DNA from: Atkinsonella hypoxylon
Lineage: Eukaryota; Ascomycota; Sordariomycetes; Hypocreales; Clavicipitaceae
NCBI GenBank assembly: GCA_000729835.1
Contig: JFHB01000046.1
Coordinates: forward strand, 111,797-175,796
Length of the DNA: 64,000 bases
Direction: 5' to 3'
Under the pieces are notes generated by a model that saw only the letters and a list, made by a program, of their open reading frames with translations, did not search any database and was not told the DNA's origin. Positions 55,129 to 64,000 of the stretch are shown here, piece after piece (the stretch's first letter is position 1; each line of letters begins with the position of its first letter). A program made the position numbers and the translations under genes.

Positions 55129-55234
55129 TCTACTCCTACATCTACTCCTACATCTACTCCTACATCTACTCCTACATCTACTCCTACATCTACTCCTACA
55201 TCTACTCCTACATCTACTCCTACATCTACTCCTA
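55129..55234. repeat. 12-bp minisatellite (TCTACTCCTACA)
   Basis: There are about nine perfect tandem copies of a 12-bp unit, the last incomplete, with no visible sequence difference between copies. Because 12 is a multiple of three, the array is open in all frames and yields spurious repeat peptides such as VGVD on the minus strand. Perfect identity suggests recent expansion or ongoing length change. Confidence 0.95.
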
Positions 55235-56338
55235 CTCCGTACAAAGAGAGAGATTATTGCAAACTGGACGAAACTGGATGGTCCACATGCAACATCATTG
55301 ATCAAGTTCTCACAGCTCTCCATCGGCTACAGGAATGTCGTGAATTCTTCACTCCTTCAATCCCTGTTCTCTCTGCGCAGCCCCATCGTTCATTCTGCCG
55401 CGGTCTTGCGTGCCTTTCCTCTTTTGGCAACACCTTGGTACCGCCAATAGTTACCGTCTTTCCTTTGTGCTTTGCTACATTGACTTCAAAGGGCATACAT
55501 ATACTTGTTGGCATATTCCCCGTCGTCGTCTCGATGATGTTGATCTGCAGAACCTCTGGGTCAGAGTCGCCAACGGGAACAAAGATGGTCAAACGTAACA
55601 CCGTAATAATCAATGCGACTAAGAAGAATAATTAGCCTGAGACGGATATACTCATCCCATAGGATAAGCGCTTTCCTTACGTCATTGGAATCTCCTTAAT
55701 TCAGCCAAGATTTTCATCTCTCACGACCACATCATCGACGTCCGGTTCCTTTCTATATATTGTTCGGAGTGCCAGGTTGGCTAGTTCTAGACCAGCTGGC
55801 TGTGGGAATTTTCTTGAGGCTAAATACTTGTATGCCATTCAATAAGCGAAAATAATCTCCCTATGGCCACTGTAGGACCCTCAATTTGGATCCTGAGCGG
55901 TCATTCGGGGTCTGGCAGATGGGCGTGATGAGTCGGGTTACTGGTCCTCTTGCGATTGGACACTACCTTGTACATGGGATCTGATCTGGAGCCGCAAGAG
56001 TGATGTGCCTGAGTGCTTGATTCTCTCTTGTTCAAGAGAGTTGTTATCCACATTGCCACACATTGCCTTGGGGTAAAAACCCATCAGCCGGGTATGATGT
56101 CACTCGGGTGCTTTTAAGAGGAAGGTGCAAAAAGAGCACCCTCAGATGTCAAAATTGGCACCAGGGAGCTACAGGCATACCTTCACGCAAGATGATTCAT
56201 ATTACAATCCCTCCAGTTCATTTCACCAAAAGAAAACTTTCACGGGCTGCAAACAACGGAAATGACCTTGTTTAATGCTTAGTCTATCATGTATCCTGCT
56301 GAGCAATGGTGGTGCCATTGGGCAACCATAGCAGGGAG

Positions 56339-56388
56339 GTCCAGATCCAGGTCCCAGATCCAGGTCCCAGATCCAGGCTCAGATCCAC
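56339..56388. repeat. 13-bp tandem repeat (CCAGATCCAGGTC)
   Basis: There are a little under four copies of a 13-bp unit, the last ones diverging. It lies about 190-240 bases upstream of the TFIIF start codon. Confidence 0.85.
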
Positions 56389-56575
56389 TACTAGTTAGCG
56401 GAGTCAGCAGCTCCAGTCCTTTGTTGACTGCGCCGCTGGTGCTGGAGCCTTGGCTGCTGATTTCGTCACAGCACATCAAACATCAAACATTGACTGCAGA
56501 CAACAAGTCAACCCCATCGACCCGACTCCGACTTGTGCATTTTCGTCACCATCTATCGCATCGTACAACTTCATC

Positions 56576-57858
56576 ATGACCAATCCGAGTTTTGTCAAGG
56601 CCGACCCCGAGGAGGAGAAGAAGATAATGCCTCCTGCCATGCCCATGGAGGAAGACGAAATGTTCGAGGATGCTGGCGACCTCGAGTTCTACGACAAGAC
56701 CATCCCCGGCAACAGCTTCGAAACGCTCTATCTCGCGCGCATACCGAAATACCTGTGGGAGTCCTGGATGAAGCTGGTGGAGAGACTTGGAAACGATGAC
56801 GAGATCCAGATCGGCACCTTGCGCACATGGAACGAACCACAACCTGATGCGACGATTGAGGGAGGCACCAGAGATGTGACTAAGCTTCGCATGCTTCTGA
56901 ACTCCAATTGTCCCGAACACCAGGCACTACCCCGAGAATATGACTTGGAGATTCTGGACAGAGATGTCAAGAGTCACTTCATCTTCAGCGAGGAGGATCT
57001 GCCCGGATACAAGGCCAAAAACAAGGCGCGCAACGAGGCCGCCGCGGCTGGGATCCCTCAATCGCTATTACGACAGAGACAGAATCAAGGTGCGGAGAGG
57101 ACCGAGAGAACATACGACAGGAGAAATCGATACCAGCCATACTATCGAAAAGCGATACCAAGTTAGTCAGGATCTTATTGTGATCGAACTATATGGGGCG
57201 AGCAGACGGGCTGACACAAGAGCAATGGCAGAGCGAACAAAGATTTTTGGCAAGATTCACTACGACGTACGCGTAGAGCCTCGAAATATCCGAGAAGAAG
57301 AGCGCCTGCTTGCCAAACAGCTATTTGAGGCCGAGAACTCCAAGACAAAACTGCAGATCATCAGCCGAAACAGCGCATCCGCAATCATTAATCCCGGTGC
57401 TACTGGCTCAGCGAGCTGGGGCGGAAACTTCATCGTGAGACTCACTTATCCCTGGAATTTCAGACAAAGCCACCAAGTCCCAATTCCTTCTTTCAATGCT
57501 AACCGGCGCGCAGAAAAATGCAGCGCCCACCATCAAACCGAAAAAGGGCGAAGTCCTCAAAGCCGCGCGTATTCCAAAGAACCAGCTTCTGGACCTTATT
57601 TTCGACTGTTTCCGTCAGTACCAGTATTGGTCTATGAAAGCTTTGCGGCAGAAGCTGCAACAGCCTGATTCCTACCTCCGACAAGTGCTGGAAGAGGTTG
57701 CCCTTTTGCACAAGAGTGGCCGTTTCGCAAACCACTATGGGCTGAATGATGCCTACAAGGACAAGGCTGGTGACGAAGCCAAAGAGGAAGCCGCAGAAGC
57801 TGCAGATGATGGTGACGACGACGAGAATGAGGAGATGGAGGATGTTTTGCCGGCGTAG
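56576..57858 (+). CDS. TFG2: transcription initiation factor TFIIF beta subunit (Tfg2/RAP30)
   Basis: Three exons (56576-57161, 57232-57434, 57514-57858) give 377 residues. The N-terminus has the dimerisation region (AGDLEFYDKTIPGNSFETLYLARIPKYLWESWMKL, given here only in part: LEFYDKTIPG, ARIPKYLWESW). The linker region includes RKAIPKRTKIFGKIHYDVRV, built across intron 1. The C-terminal winged helix, which binds DNA, reads RIPKNQLLDLIFDCFRQYQY, MKALRQKLQQPDSYLRQ and LEEVALLHKSGRFANHY, followed by an acidic tail. It works with Tfg1 in Pol II promoter binding and start-site selection. The splice choice at 57232 keeps the conserved IPKRTK; a nearby acceptor at 57226 would insert two residues. 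Confidence 0.94.
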
Positions 57859-58160
57859 AAGAAGAGTGGACAGGCATGGTATTCACACGAGAAGCCAGCA
57901 ATCAGCATGCACTCTGACCGGCGTTTTGGCGTTGCGCATCGGGAGACTCCAGGGGAGAACAAACGAAATGCATATCCCAACTAGATCATACCTGAACGTT
58001 TGATGCTACATAATATAATGCATTGGCTTTCATCATGCGAACTCCAAGCAGATGTCCGTACTGTGACTGGACCCACCGCAACGTCATTTCACGGACCCTA
58101 GACTTCAATATTTCCTATCTGGCTCGGGATCAATACGCTTGACAAAACGTTTCTGCCCAA
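57859..58160. other. short intergenic region
   Basis: This lies between TFG2 and the HAD phosphatase gene on the same strand. Nothing is recognised besides flanking untranslated sequence. Confidence 0.6.
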
Positions 58161-59003
58161 ATGCAACTCGTATTCGACTTTGACGGCACCATTACGCAGC
58201 ACGACACCATAGGCGAACTGGCACAGTCAGCCATACGATGGAAGAGACGCCAAAGCCAACTCGATCTGCAGCCAGCTTGGGACGAAGCTGTGCAAAAATA
58301 CCTTCGCGACTACCGCTCCTACCAGGAAAACGGCGCTTCTCCGGAATCAAGCAGAACGACCGTTGAGGAAGAAGAGAAATTCCTGGAAGGACTAAAGCCG
58401 ATTGAAGAAGCATCGCTCACCCGAGTTTCACGCAGCGGCTTATTCGCCGGCCTCACGAGGCGCGACACGTTCCAGATGGGCGTCGACGCCGTCGCATCAG
58501 GCCGCGTCGCGATCACCGCCGGCTATGACAACATGGTGCAGTCAGCCCTGCGTACCGGGGCCAAAGTGAGCGTCCTATCCGTCAACTGGTCCGCATCGTT
58601 CATCCGAGGCGCTCTGCACGAGCACGGCTGCGGCTGCGTCGTCGACGTCGTGGCCAATGAAATATCCGAGGACGGGAGCATCAGTGGCCCTGCGCTCGGC
58701 ATGGCGAGGATCACCACCGCACGGGACAAGATGGATGCTCTGCGTCGCATCGTGGGCGGGGAGCAAGACGTCGTGTACTTTGGGGACTCTGCGACCGACT
58801 TGAGCTGCCTTTTGTTCGGTCGGGGTGTCGTCTTGGCGAGGGACATGGGGCGCTCGTCTGTTTTGACGACGCTTTCTCGAATAGGGGTTTGTGTTTCGCA
58901 TGTGGACTGCGCGCGGGATAGCTTGGATGAGCGGCTGTTTTGGGCGCGGGACTTCCGGGAGGTGATGCGGAGTGGTCTGAGGACAGTCTGCGGCTGCGTC
59001 TGA
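58161..59003 (+). CDS. HAD-superfamily phosphatase
   Basis: A single exon of 280 residues. Motif I is VFDFDGTITQHD at residues 4-15, with the nucleophile Asp and acid/base Asp two apart. Motif II is the Ser in VSVLSVNWS; motif III/IV are K in ARDKMDALRR and YFGDSATDLSCL with the Mg-binding Asp pair. A helical cap lies between (ENGASPESS to SGLFAGLTRRD). The arrangement resembles MtnX/phosphoserine-phosphatase-like HAD proteins that occur singly in ascomycetes; the substrate is unknown. It is GC-rich at third positions compared with its neighbours. No targeting sequence is visible. The start is the only ATG before motif I. Confidence 0.88.
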   Translation: MQLVFDFDGTITQHDTIGELAQSAIRWKRRQSQLDLQPAWDEAVQKYLRDYRSYQENGASPESSRTTVEEEEKFLEGLKPIEEASLTRVSRSGLFAGLTRRDTFQMGVDAVASGRVAITAGYDNMVQSALRTGAKVSVLSVNWSASFIRGALHEHGCGCVVDVVANEISEDGSISGPALGMARITTARDKMDALRRIVGGEQDVVYFGDSATDLSCLLFGRGVVLARDMGRSSVLTTLSRIGVCVSHVDCARDSLDERLFWARDFREVMRSGLRTVCGCV

Positions 59004-59537
59004 ACACGTACTGTTTGTTTGTATATCAGGGACAAACAGTGTCTCGTCAGATCGACTTTGAACTAGCAGGTGCCCTGTTTTCAATCGGATTCACCTACGG
59101 CTGTGGCACTCAGCCGAGACGAGAAGACGGGCGTTTGTGGTGACGAGCGGTGGTCCGGTGTCGAATACGGGCGGGCAGATTGCTGCTGTACATTTGTGTG
59201 AACTTGCGCTGGTGGAAGATGTATTCCTGAAAATATGGCCAAATAGGGCAAGAAGTAATCAAGATTGTAGAAGTATGATGATGAATGCTTAAGTCAAGTC
59301 GCGGTCGCGGTCGCGGTCGCGAGCATAGCCATCTGGCATCAGGGCACAACACCGAATTCACGACATCAGTTCCATGGAATCAAGTCTACGCCAGGCCTGC
59401 AGCAAATCAGCTACATTGCAGCACAGTCGGAACGCAAAATGTTCATTTCAAAATACTAGCTTGCGAAAGCTGATCCCGTAAGACAGTGCTGTCTGTATAA
59501 CATGAACCTAGTGCGAGGGCATGGATATTTGACAGGC
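59004..59537. other. convergent 3' region with a hexamer repeat
   Basis: This lies between the HAD and GH15 genes. It contains a short CGCGGT repeat (about four copies, 59299-59323). No gene is seen. Confidence 0.6.
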
Positions 59538-62005
59538 TCATCGCGGTCCAGTCCATCCTTCCACCGCCCTATCGAGATTAAAAGCAGCGCTGATAAGAGC
59601 AAGGTGGCTGAATGCCTGCGGCGTGTTACCCAATTGCTCACCGCTTCTGGCTATTTCCTCCGAGAATATGGACAAATGGTTGGAGAAGCCAAGCATGTTT
59701 TCGAACAGATTCACCGCGCGAATGAGGTACTTGCGCTCGTATACACCTGCGCGAGTCAGGGCTTCGACGAGCCAGAATGTGCACATGGTGAAGGCGCCGT
59801 CTCGTCCTCCCACGCCTGGAAAAGAACATGATCGTTAGTACCAACGTCTAGTGTCAAAAGGGCTCGCATGAAGTCAGGACAAACCATCGTCTGATCGGTC
59901 AGTGTCATAGCGGAAGACTAGGCCAGTGCTCGTGAGACCACCTTTCTCGAGGGGCAGAAGGATCTTGTCAAGCGTGTTCACAAAACGGGGGTCGCATGGG
60001 GCGATGAAAAACACCAGGGGCGCAATCAGGATGGACGAGTCCAAGATTGTCCTGTTCTCGTAACTTTGGATGAAGGCTTTCATTTCTGTGTTATAGCCTG
60101 GTGAATGTCAACAGTTTAGATTAATCCAGGCCTTTGATGGCGATGGGACCGTGTCAGACCTTTCTCCATGATCTCCTCGTATAGTGTATCTCGTGCTGCT
60201 AACCAGTTGGCCCGGTTGGGACAAGGAAAACACCGCTTGTCAGCAAGACGTAGGCCGCGGTCAAAGGCGACCCAGAGCATGATCTTGGAGTAGGTAAAGT
60301 TTTGTTTTTGTCCACGAACTTCCCAAATCGACATGTCTGGTTCTGCCAATTTTGTCAGTTTTACCACTCTTGGGTAGGATAAGAAAAGTAGGTTGGCATA
60401 CTGTCGATTATAGTCAAGACATAGTCTGTGGCATAGTAAGCGAATGAGCCTTAGCATCAGCATATCCACTGCATGGACTTACCCAAGAGCTCCCGGACTG
60501 CTCGCCATACGTCCCAAGGAACAGGCTTGCCATACTTGTTGTACAAGTAAATTGCGTCCATGAGTTCGCCATAGATGTCGAACTGCTGGTGGAACGCAGC
60601 GCTGTTGCCAATACGAACAGGCTTGCTACCTCGGTAGCCGTCCAAGTGGTCCAGAGTATACTCGGGAATGTCCGTCTCTCCTCGAATGGTGAACATGATG
60701 GGCAGACCACCATCAGGACCTCGAGATTTGACGAACCGCTCCATGATAAAGTCCATGTAAGCATCTGCCTCAGCCCTGAAGCCCAGCCTGAGCAAGATGT
60801 AAATGGTGAAGCTAGAGTCTCGTACCCAGGAGTAACGGTAGTCCCAGTTTCTCACGCCTCCAATATTCTCGGGAATAGAAAAAGTTGGTGAGGCAACGAT
60901 AGCACCGGTAGGTTCTGCCAGACATTCAGCGCTGAGGGCAAGCACGACGCCCTGTGAATAGCAAGCTCACCGTACGTCATCAACTTGAGTATCATCAAGC
61001 TCCGCGCAACGACTTCTCTCCATCGGCCCTTGTATTGGGACTGCCGGATAAAGTTGTGCCAAAACATCTGTGTATCATGCTGTTTACTGTCCAGTTCCAA
61101 GGCTGATATGTATCTCGTAATGTGGTTGTGCAAGTCATTTCTCACGACAATCGATATGGCTTCACCCTCATGGATCTCAATGCGAGCTACAAGGCCTTCA
61201 CCAGCAATGCCGTCCTTATTTTTCTTCTGGAAAGAGATTTTAGGGCATCCTTTCCCATCGTCTCCCTCCTGCACCGCCACGTCTACCTGGAGCTTCACGT
61301 CCCTGCTGTGGAAGGTAGCGACTTTGCTTGCCGTATCAGATGGTTGGCAGAGAGTCGTAAGGTGCGGTGCAAGTCCGTAACCAAAGGCCGGGAAGATTTC
61401 AACGTCTGAAAAGTGGTCATGAGTTCGTGCTTCATCTCGCGCAGCCGAACGCTCCGTGGCCAGACTCACCCAACGTCAAGGTGCCTCTGATACACTCTAC
61501 CCGTCTGACCAGCCACTTCTTAATTTCCTCTTGAACTCTTGTAGCCTCGCAATAAGCACTTTGTCTGAAATCCCTGGTCATGACTTGCGAATCCTTGGGT
61601 CGCGGGAAGAAGTCGACGACATCTACCACTCCAACCTCGTGGATAAAACGCGTTTGCAGAATGCACGTTGACGGCAGATACTGCTGTTTCCTAGTGCATA
61701 CATAATCTTCCGACGGAGCAATACTGAAGTAGCCACCTTTGTCTTTATCCAGTAGTCGGCAGAAGACAGATGGCGAGTCAAAGTCAGGCCTGTACCTCAA
61801 CACTCAGCTACTGCCGTTGCAGTGAAACGAACGAAACTGGGACTACAACACCTCACCAGCACATGAAATCGATGCTGCCATCGATGCCAACCAATGCACA
61901 CGTGTGCATGTTGCCGATCATTCCGTAGTCCTCGATGGGCAGGTAACCACCTGTCTGTTCCCGCCGAGACTGATCATGGTGGGAAGTTGAGCCCTGCGCA
62001 GCCAT
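59538..62005 (-). CDS. glycoside hydrolase family 15 protein (glucoamylase/trehalase-like)
   Basis: Eight exons (62005-61857, 61795-61470, 61405-60971, 60914-60483, 60425-60402, 60336-60160, 60097-59885, 59815-59538) give 677 residues without a signal peptide, so it is likely intracellular. The N-terminal beta-domain reads GYLPIEDYGMIGNMHTCALV, GIDGSIDFMCWYRPDFDSPS and VVDFFPRPKD. The (alpha/alpha)6 barrel includes PENIGGVRNWDYRYSWVRDSS, RIGNSAAFHQQFDIYGE, the catalytic acid region SIWEVRGQKQNFTYSK and GGRDGAFTMCTFWLVEAL. In the last motif many relatives have Glu where this has Asp. Exon 5 is only 24 nt. Two donors are weak (GTCTGA and GTTTGT). Substrate is likely an alpha-glucoside such as trehalose or an oligosaccharide, by family inference. 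Confidence 0.9.
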
Positions 62006-62483
62006 TGCTTAAAGCGTATCAATGCGACACCCTTGGCTTTCGTTCGATGAGCACAGATTGAAGGAAAGCGAATTGCTTTACGGGTTTGTGTTCTGGAATA
62101 GTTTTCTATGAGAGGGCTAGATCCATTCATAGGCTGGGTCTCATGATGTCGCCCGCTTACTTTTTACTTACCCTGTTGGGCTGACCATAACTCCAAGCCA
62201 CCAATGGGTTGTGCGGAAAACCCCCGGGATGAAATGAAATGTGGATTTATTAGCTTGCATTGTTTTTATTTCAAGATATAAGTGGGTCGATTTTCTACGA
62301 TTTTGCATCAAAATTTTGCTCGTTGACGATGAATCACTTATGACTGACTCTACATCAGATTCACAGCCAATAAAGGGGACGTGTGTGTCTGGTATACGAG
62401 GCAGGGCTCGATGACAGCTCAATTTTGTTTATCAATGGTAGATTCCATCCTGACAACCAAGAGCCCTTGCAAATCAGGAGTAA
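62006..62483. other. intergenic region
   Basis: This is upstream of the GH15 gene and downstream of a secreted-protein gene on the same strand. No coding content is recognised. Confidence 0.6.
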
Positions 62484-63110
62484 TTAATCAGGAGTAATTG
62501 TCTTGCACTTGGAGTCGTTGCAGATACAATCCTTATTCTCGATAGTCGTGTGTTTCTTGCACGCCTTCTCCTTGCTGCACGCAGCCCCGTTCTTGCTGCA
62601 GTAGTAATTTCTTCTCTTCTCCAAATCCCCGGCCCCAGAGGACCGTTTCAGAAAAGCTCTGGCAACGCCATCCAGGAAAGCATCCCTCTCCTGGTTGCTC
62701 AACGAGTGGGACATAGCTTTGTATCTGGCCTCGAGTTGAGCTTTCGTCTCGTTAGAGACGGCCATGCCGCCGTCGATGCGAGCTTCATACTTGGCTGCCA
62801 TGTCATGGCTGACTCTGGCAGTAATGCCCTTGCCGGCAGACAGGAGATAGATAGTTCCGGCATCATCGGCAGGCTTGTAAGTGGCACCGTTGAACTCTGC
62901 GAGAATCAAGTCCTCGGGAGTCGCAACGTTCTGGAGGTTCTCGTAGAACGGGCCACTAGTACCAGTGGCTTTAATGCCGTTATAATGCTTCAGTTCTTCT
63001 GGGGACAAAGTCCGCTTGAACTCGGCTCTCACAGAGTCCACATTTTGCTGGGAAGCAGGAAGAGCGCTGGTGGCAGCAGCGAGGGCAAGAATGGTCAAGA
63101 AAACTTGCAT
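62484..63110 (-). CDS. secreted precursor with C-terminal six-cysteine peptide
   Basis: A single exon of 208 residues. It starts with a signal peptide (MQVFLTILALAAATSALPAS); the ATG at 63110 is chosen because the in-frame extension upstream starts with TTG. Residues about 25-150 are charged and contain no cysteine (TLSPEELKHYNG, TIYLLSAGKG). Two dibasic sites follow: LKR at 154-156 and LEKRR at 163-167, the latter a classic Kex2 context. The remaining about 41 residues hold all six cysteines (171, 178, 184, 195, 197, 202) and many lysines. The layout suggests a propeptide whose small basic cysteine-knot-like peptide is released in the secretory pathway. I recognise no family; a role as effector, antimicrobial or signalling peptide is inference. 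Confidence 0.72.
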   Translation of the reverse strand: MQVFLTILALAAATSALPASQQNVDSVRAEFKRTLSPEELKHYNGIKATGTSGPFYENLQNVATPEDLILAEFNGATYKPADDAGTIYLLSAGKGITARVSHDMAAKYEARIDGGMAVSNETKAQLEARYKAMSHSLSNQERDAFLDGVARAFLKRSSGAGDLEKRRNYYCSKNGAACSKEKACKKHTTIENKDCICNDSKCKTITPD

Positions 63111-63390
63111 TTTGGCGATCAAATAGGATGTGTCGAAATGATAATAAAATCTTAGAATGCCTCTTGTGGATTGTTATGCAACTGAAATGGTTTTGACTGC
63201 TATCCTGATTCCTGGCGGGCGAGAATCACGCTCTTTTATACTTTTCGAGTTAAGCTATACGTCGGTATTCCCAGAAAACTCCTCACCATTAGAAACCGGC
63301 ATCTAAGACTGTTGTTCGTTAACAAATCAGATTAGCACCGCAACTTCCGAGTATATTAACCGCTGCATATAAGCTTTCAGTGTCACGTCA
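63111..63390. other. promoter of the secreted-precursor gene
   Basis: About 0.28 kb upstream of the secreted precursor, ending at the first copy of the tandem repeats. A TATA-like stretch (TTTTATA) is near 63233-63240. Nothing else is seen. Confidence 0.5.
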
Positions 63391-64000
63391 TACCGGACTC
63401 CTGACGACATATAGCAGCTCTTTGACAGATGATATCTGTGAGATCTTGCACAGCTAACCTTTGGGCACTTCCAAGTTAGTAAAACTGATAAGCGTTTATT
63501 ACATACAGCGTGGCATCCCGGGGAAATCACTTACTGTTTCTCTTAATAATCTCACGCACGCATTAGCATTTTCTGCATATTAGGAGCATATCCGGTAACA
63601 CAGAGATCCTTGTTCTTCAAAATGTCGGAATCGATAGGCCTGGTGGCATCGACGGGAATGCTGACCTTGTCATCCAGTATGTTAGCTGTATGTGTTACAC
63701 TAGTGTTACTGTCTCACAATACCGGACTCCTGACGACATATTGCAGCTCTTTGACGGATGATATCTGTGAGATCTTGTATAGCCAACCTTCGGGCACTTT
63801 CAAGTTAGTAAAACTAATGAGCGTTTATTATGTATAGCGTGGTATCCCAGGGAAATCACTTACCGTTTCTGCTGATAATCTCACGCACGCGTCAGCATTT
63901 TCTGTATGTCAGCAGTATGCTTGTTGGCTGTATGTGTTACACTAGTATTACTGTCTTATTTTACCGGAGTCCTAACGAGCATATTGCAGCTCTTTGACGG
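63391..64000. repeat. degenerate tandem repeats (two full copies, third cut by window end)
   Basis: Copies start with TACCGGACTCCTGACGACAT at 63391 and 63720, and with TACCGGAGTCCTAACG at 63962. Copy spacing is 329 and 242 bases; copy 1 is longer because it contains about 87 extra bases (around 63585-63677). Over about 195 aligned bases, copies 1 and 2 differ at about two dozen positions, and nearly all are transitions. The tract continues past the end of the window. On the minus strand each copy keeps a GTAAGT donor-like site. Confidence 0.85.
63585..63677 (-). pseudogene. fragment resembling a P5A-type ATPase (Spf1) gene
   Basis: On the minus strand, 31 codons are open and read SIPVDATRPIDSD and NKDLCVTGYA, closely like a segment of the P domain of fungal Spf1/P5A transport ATPases just before the HTWVYARVSP region. 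The similarity stops abruptly at both sides and the next codons lead to a stop. It lies only in the first copy of the tandem repeats. I read it as a captured or left-over gene fragment, not a gene. The match is from memory and needs a database comparison. Confidence 0.45.

Larger units (their letters stand above)
54640..56575. other. long intergenic region with two minisatellites
   Basis: This is shared upstream DNA of ELA1 (minus) and the TFIIF gene (plus), about 1.9 kb. It holds a 12-bp array at 55129-55234 and a 13-bp array at 56339-56388. A minus-strand frame at about 55613-55302 reads protein-like in its first half but matches nothing I know. No gene is called. Confidence 0.5.

Noticed and set aside
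54943..55323. Repeat-peptide frames (RSRC or VGVD units) over the 12-bp array
   Set aside because: They are produced by the minisatellite, whose unit length is a multiple of three.
1..64000. CRISPR arrays, bacterial operons, riboswitches, prophage or transposase genes
   Set aside because: The window is clearly eukaryotic; no direct-repeat/spacer array, transposase or reverse transcriptase motif was seen. The tandem arrays present have no unique spacers.

Overview
This window is nuclear DNA from a filamentous ascomycete, most likely a sordariomycete and plausibly Hypocreales. The evidence is the many short introns (about 50-140 nt) with fungal donor, branch and acceptor signals, the compact gene spacing, and a gene set typical of these fungi: a Zn2Cys6 regulator, a long UMTA-like methyltransferase, a fused pseudouridine-catabolism enzyme, intron-bearing tRNAs and small cysteine-rich secreted proteins. 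No bacterial operon, virus or intact transposon is visible. About 26 protein genes, one clear pseudogene and three tRNA genes can be supported. Gene models were spliced by hand from reading frame, splice signals and family conservation.

Layout. 1-5 kb: the end of ATP14 (ATP synthase subunit h) and an SCH9-type AGC kinase. 4.5-10.6 kb: a gene-poor stretch holding two convergent tRNA-Arg(ACG) genes. 10.6-19 kb: a small unknown protein, a SUZ-domain protein, NAR1 (cytosolic Fe-S assembly), a three-finger C2H2 protein resembling INO80 subunit Iec1, and a DAHP synthase of aromatic amino-acid synthesis. 19.9-29.6 kb: a nine-exon Zn2Cys6 transcription factor, a WD40-cyclophilin (PPWD1 type), a FAR-17a/AIG1 membrane protein, an FMN-dependent 2-hydroxyacid dehydrogenase and GINS subunit SLD5. 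30.4-35.6 kb: a 98-residue cysteine-rich secreted protein, UTP18, and pseudouridine-5'-phosphate glycosidase fused to a PfkB kinase. 36.5-49 kb: RPB4, TRS23, RPN10, a borealin/Nbl1 protein, TMA22, a 997-residue methyltransferase, tRNA-Leu(CAA) and PHB2. 50.2-51.9 kb: a decayed secreted alpha/beta hydrolase gene. 52.4-59 kb: NEDD8/RUB1, elongin A, TFIIF beta and a HAD phosphatase. 59.5-64 kb: a GH15 enzyme, a Kex2-type cysteine-rich secreted precursor, and a tandem-repeat tract containing what looks like a fragment of a P5A-ATPase gene.

How the genes relate. Most are housekeeping genes scattered as in ordinary fungal chromosomes, with no biosynthetic cluster. Several work in shared processes. 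RPB4, TFIIF beta and elongin A act on RNA polymerase II. RPN10, NEDD8 and elongin A belong to ubiquitin/proteasome turnover. SCH9, TMA22 and UTP18 serve growth control, translation and ribosome assembly. SLD5 and borealin serve replication and chromosome segregation. The two fused activities at 33-35.6 kb probably form a complete pseudouridine salvage step in one polypeptide.

The most unusual observations are structural. One start codon is split by an intron (TRS23). One regulator has a 6-nt internal exon and a GC-AG intron inside its zinc cluster. The two tRNA-Arg genes form an inverted pair sharing a stem mismatch. The last 600 bases are repeats whose copies differ almost only by transitions.
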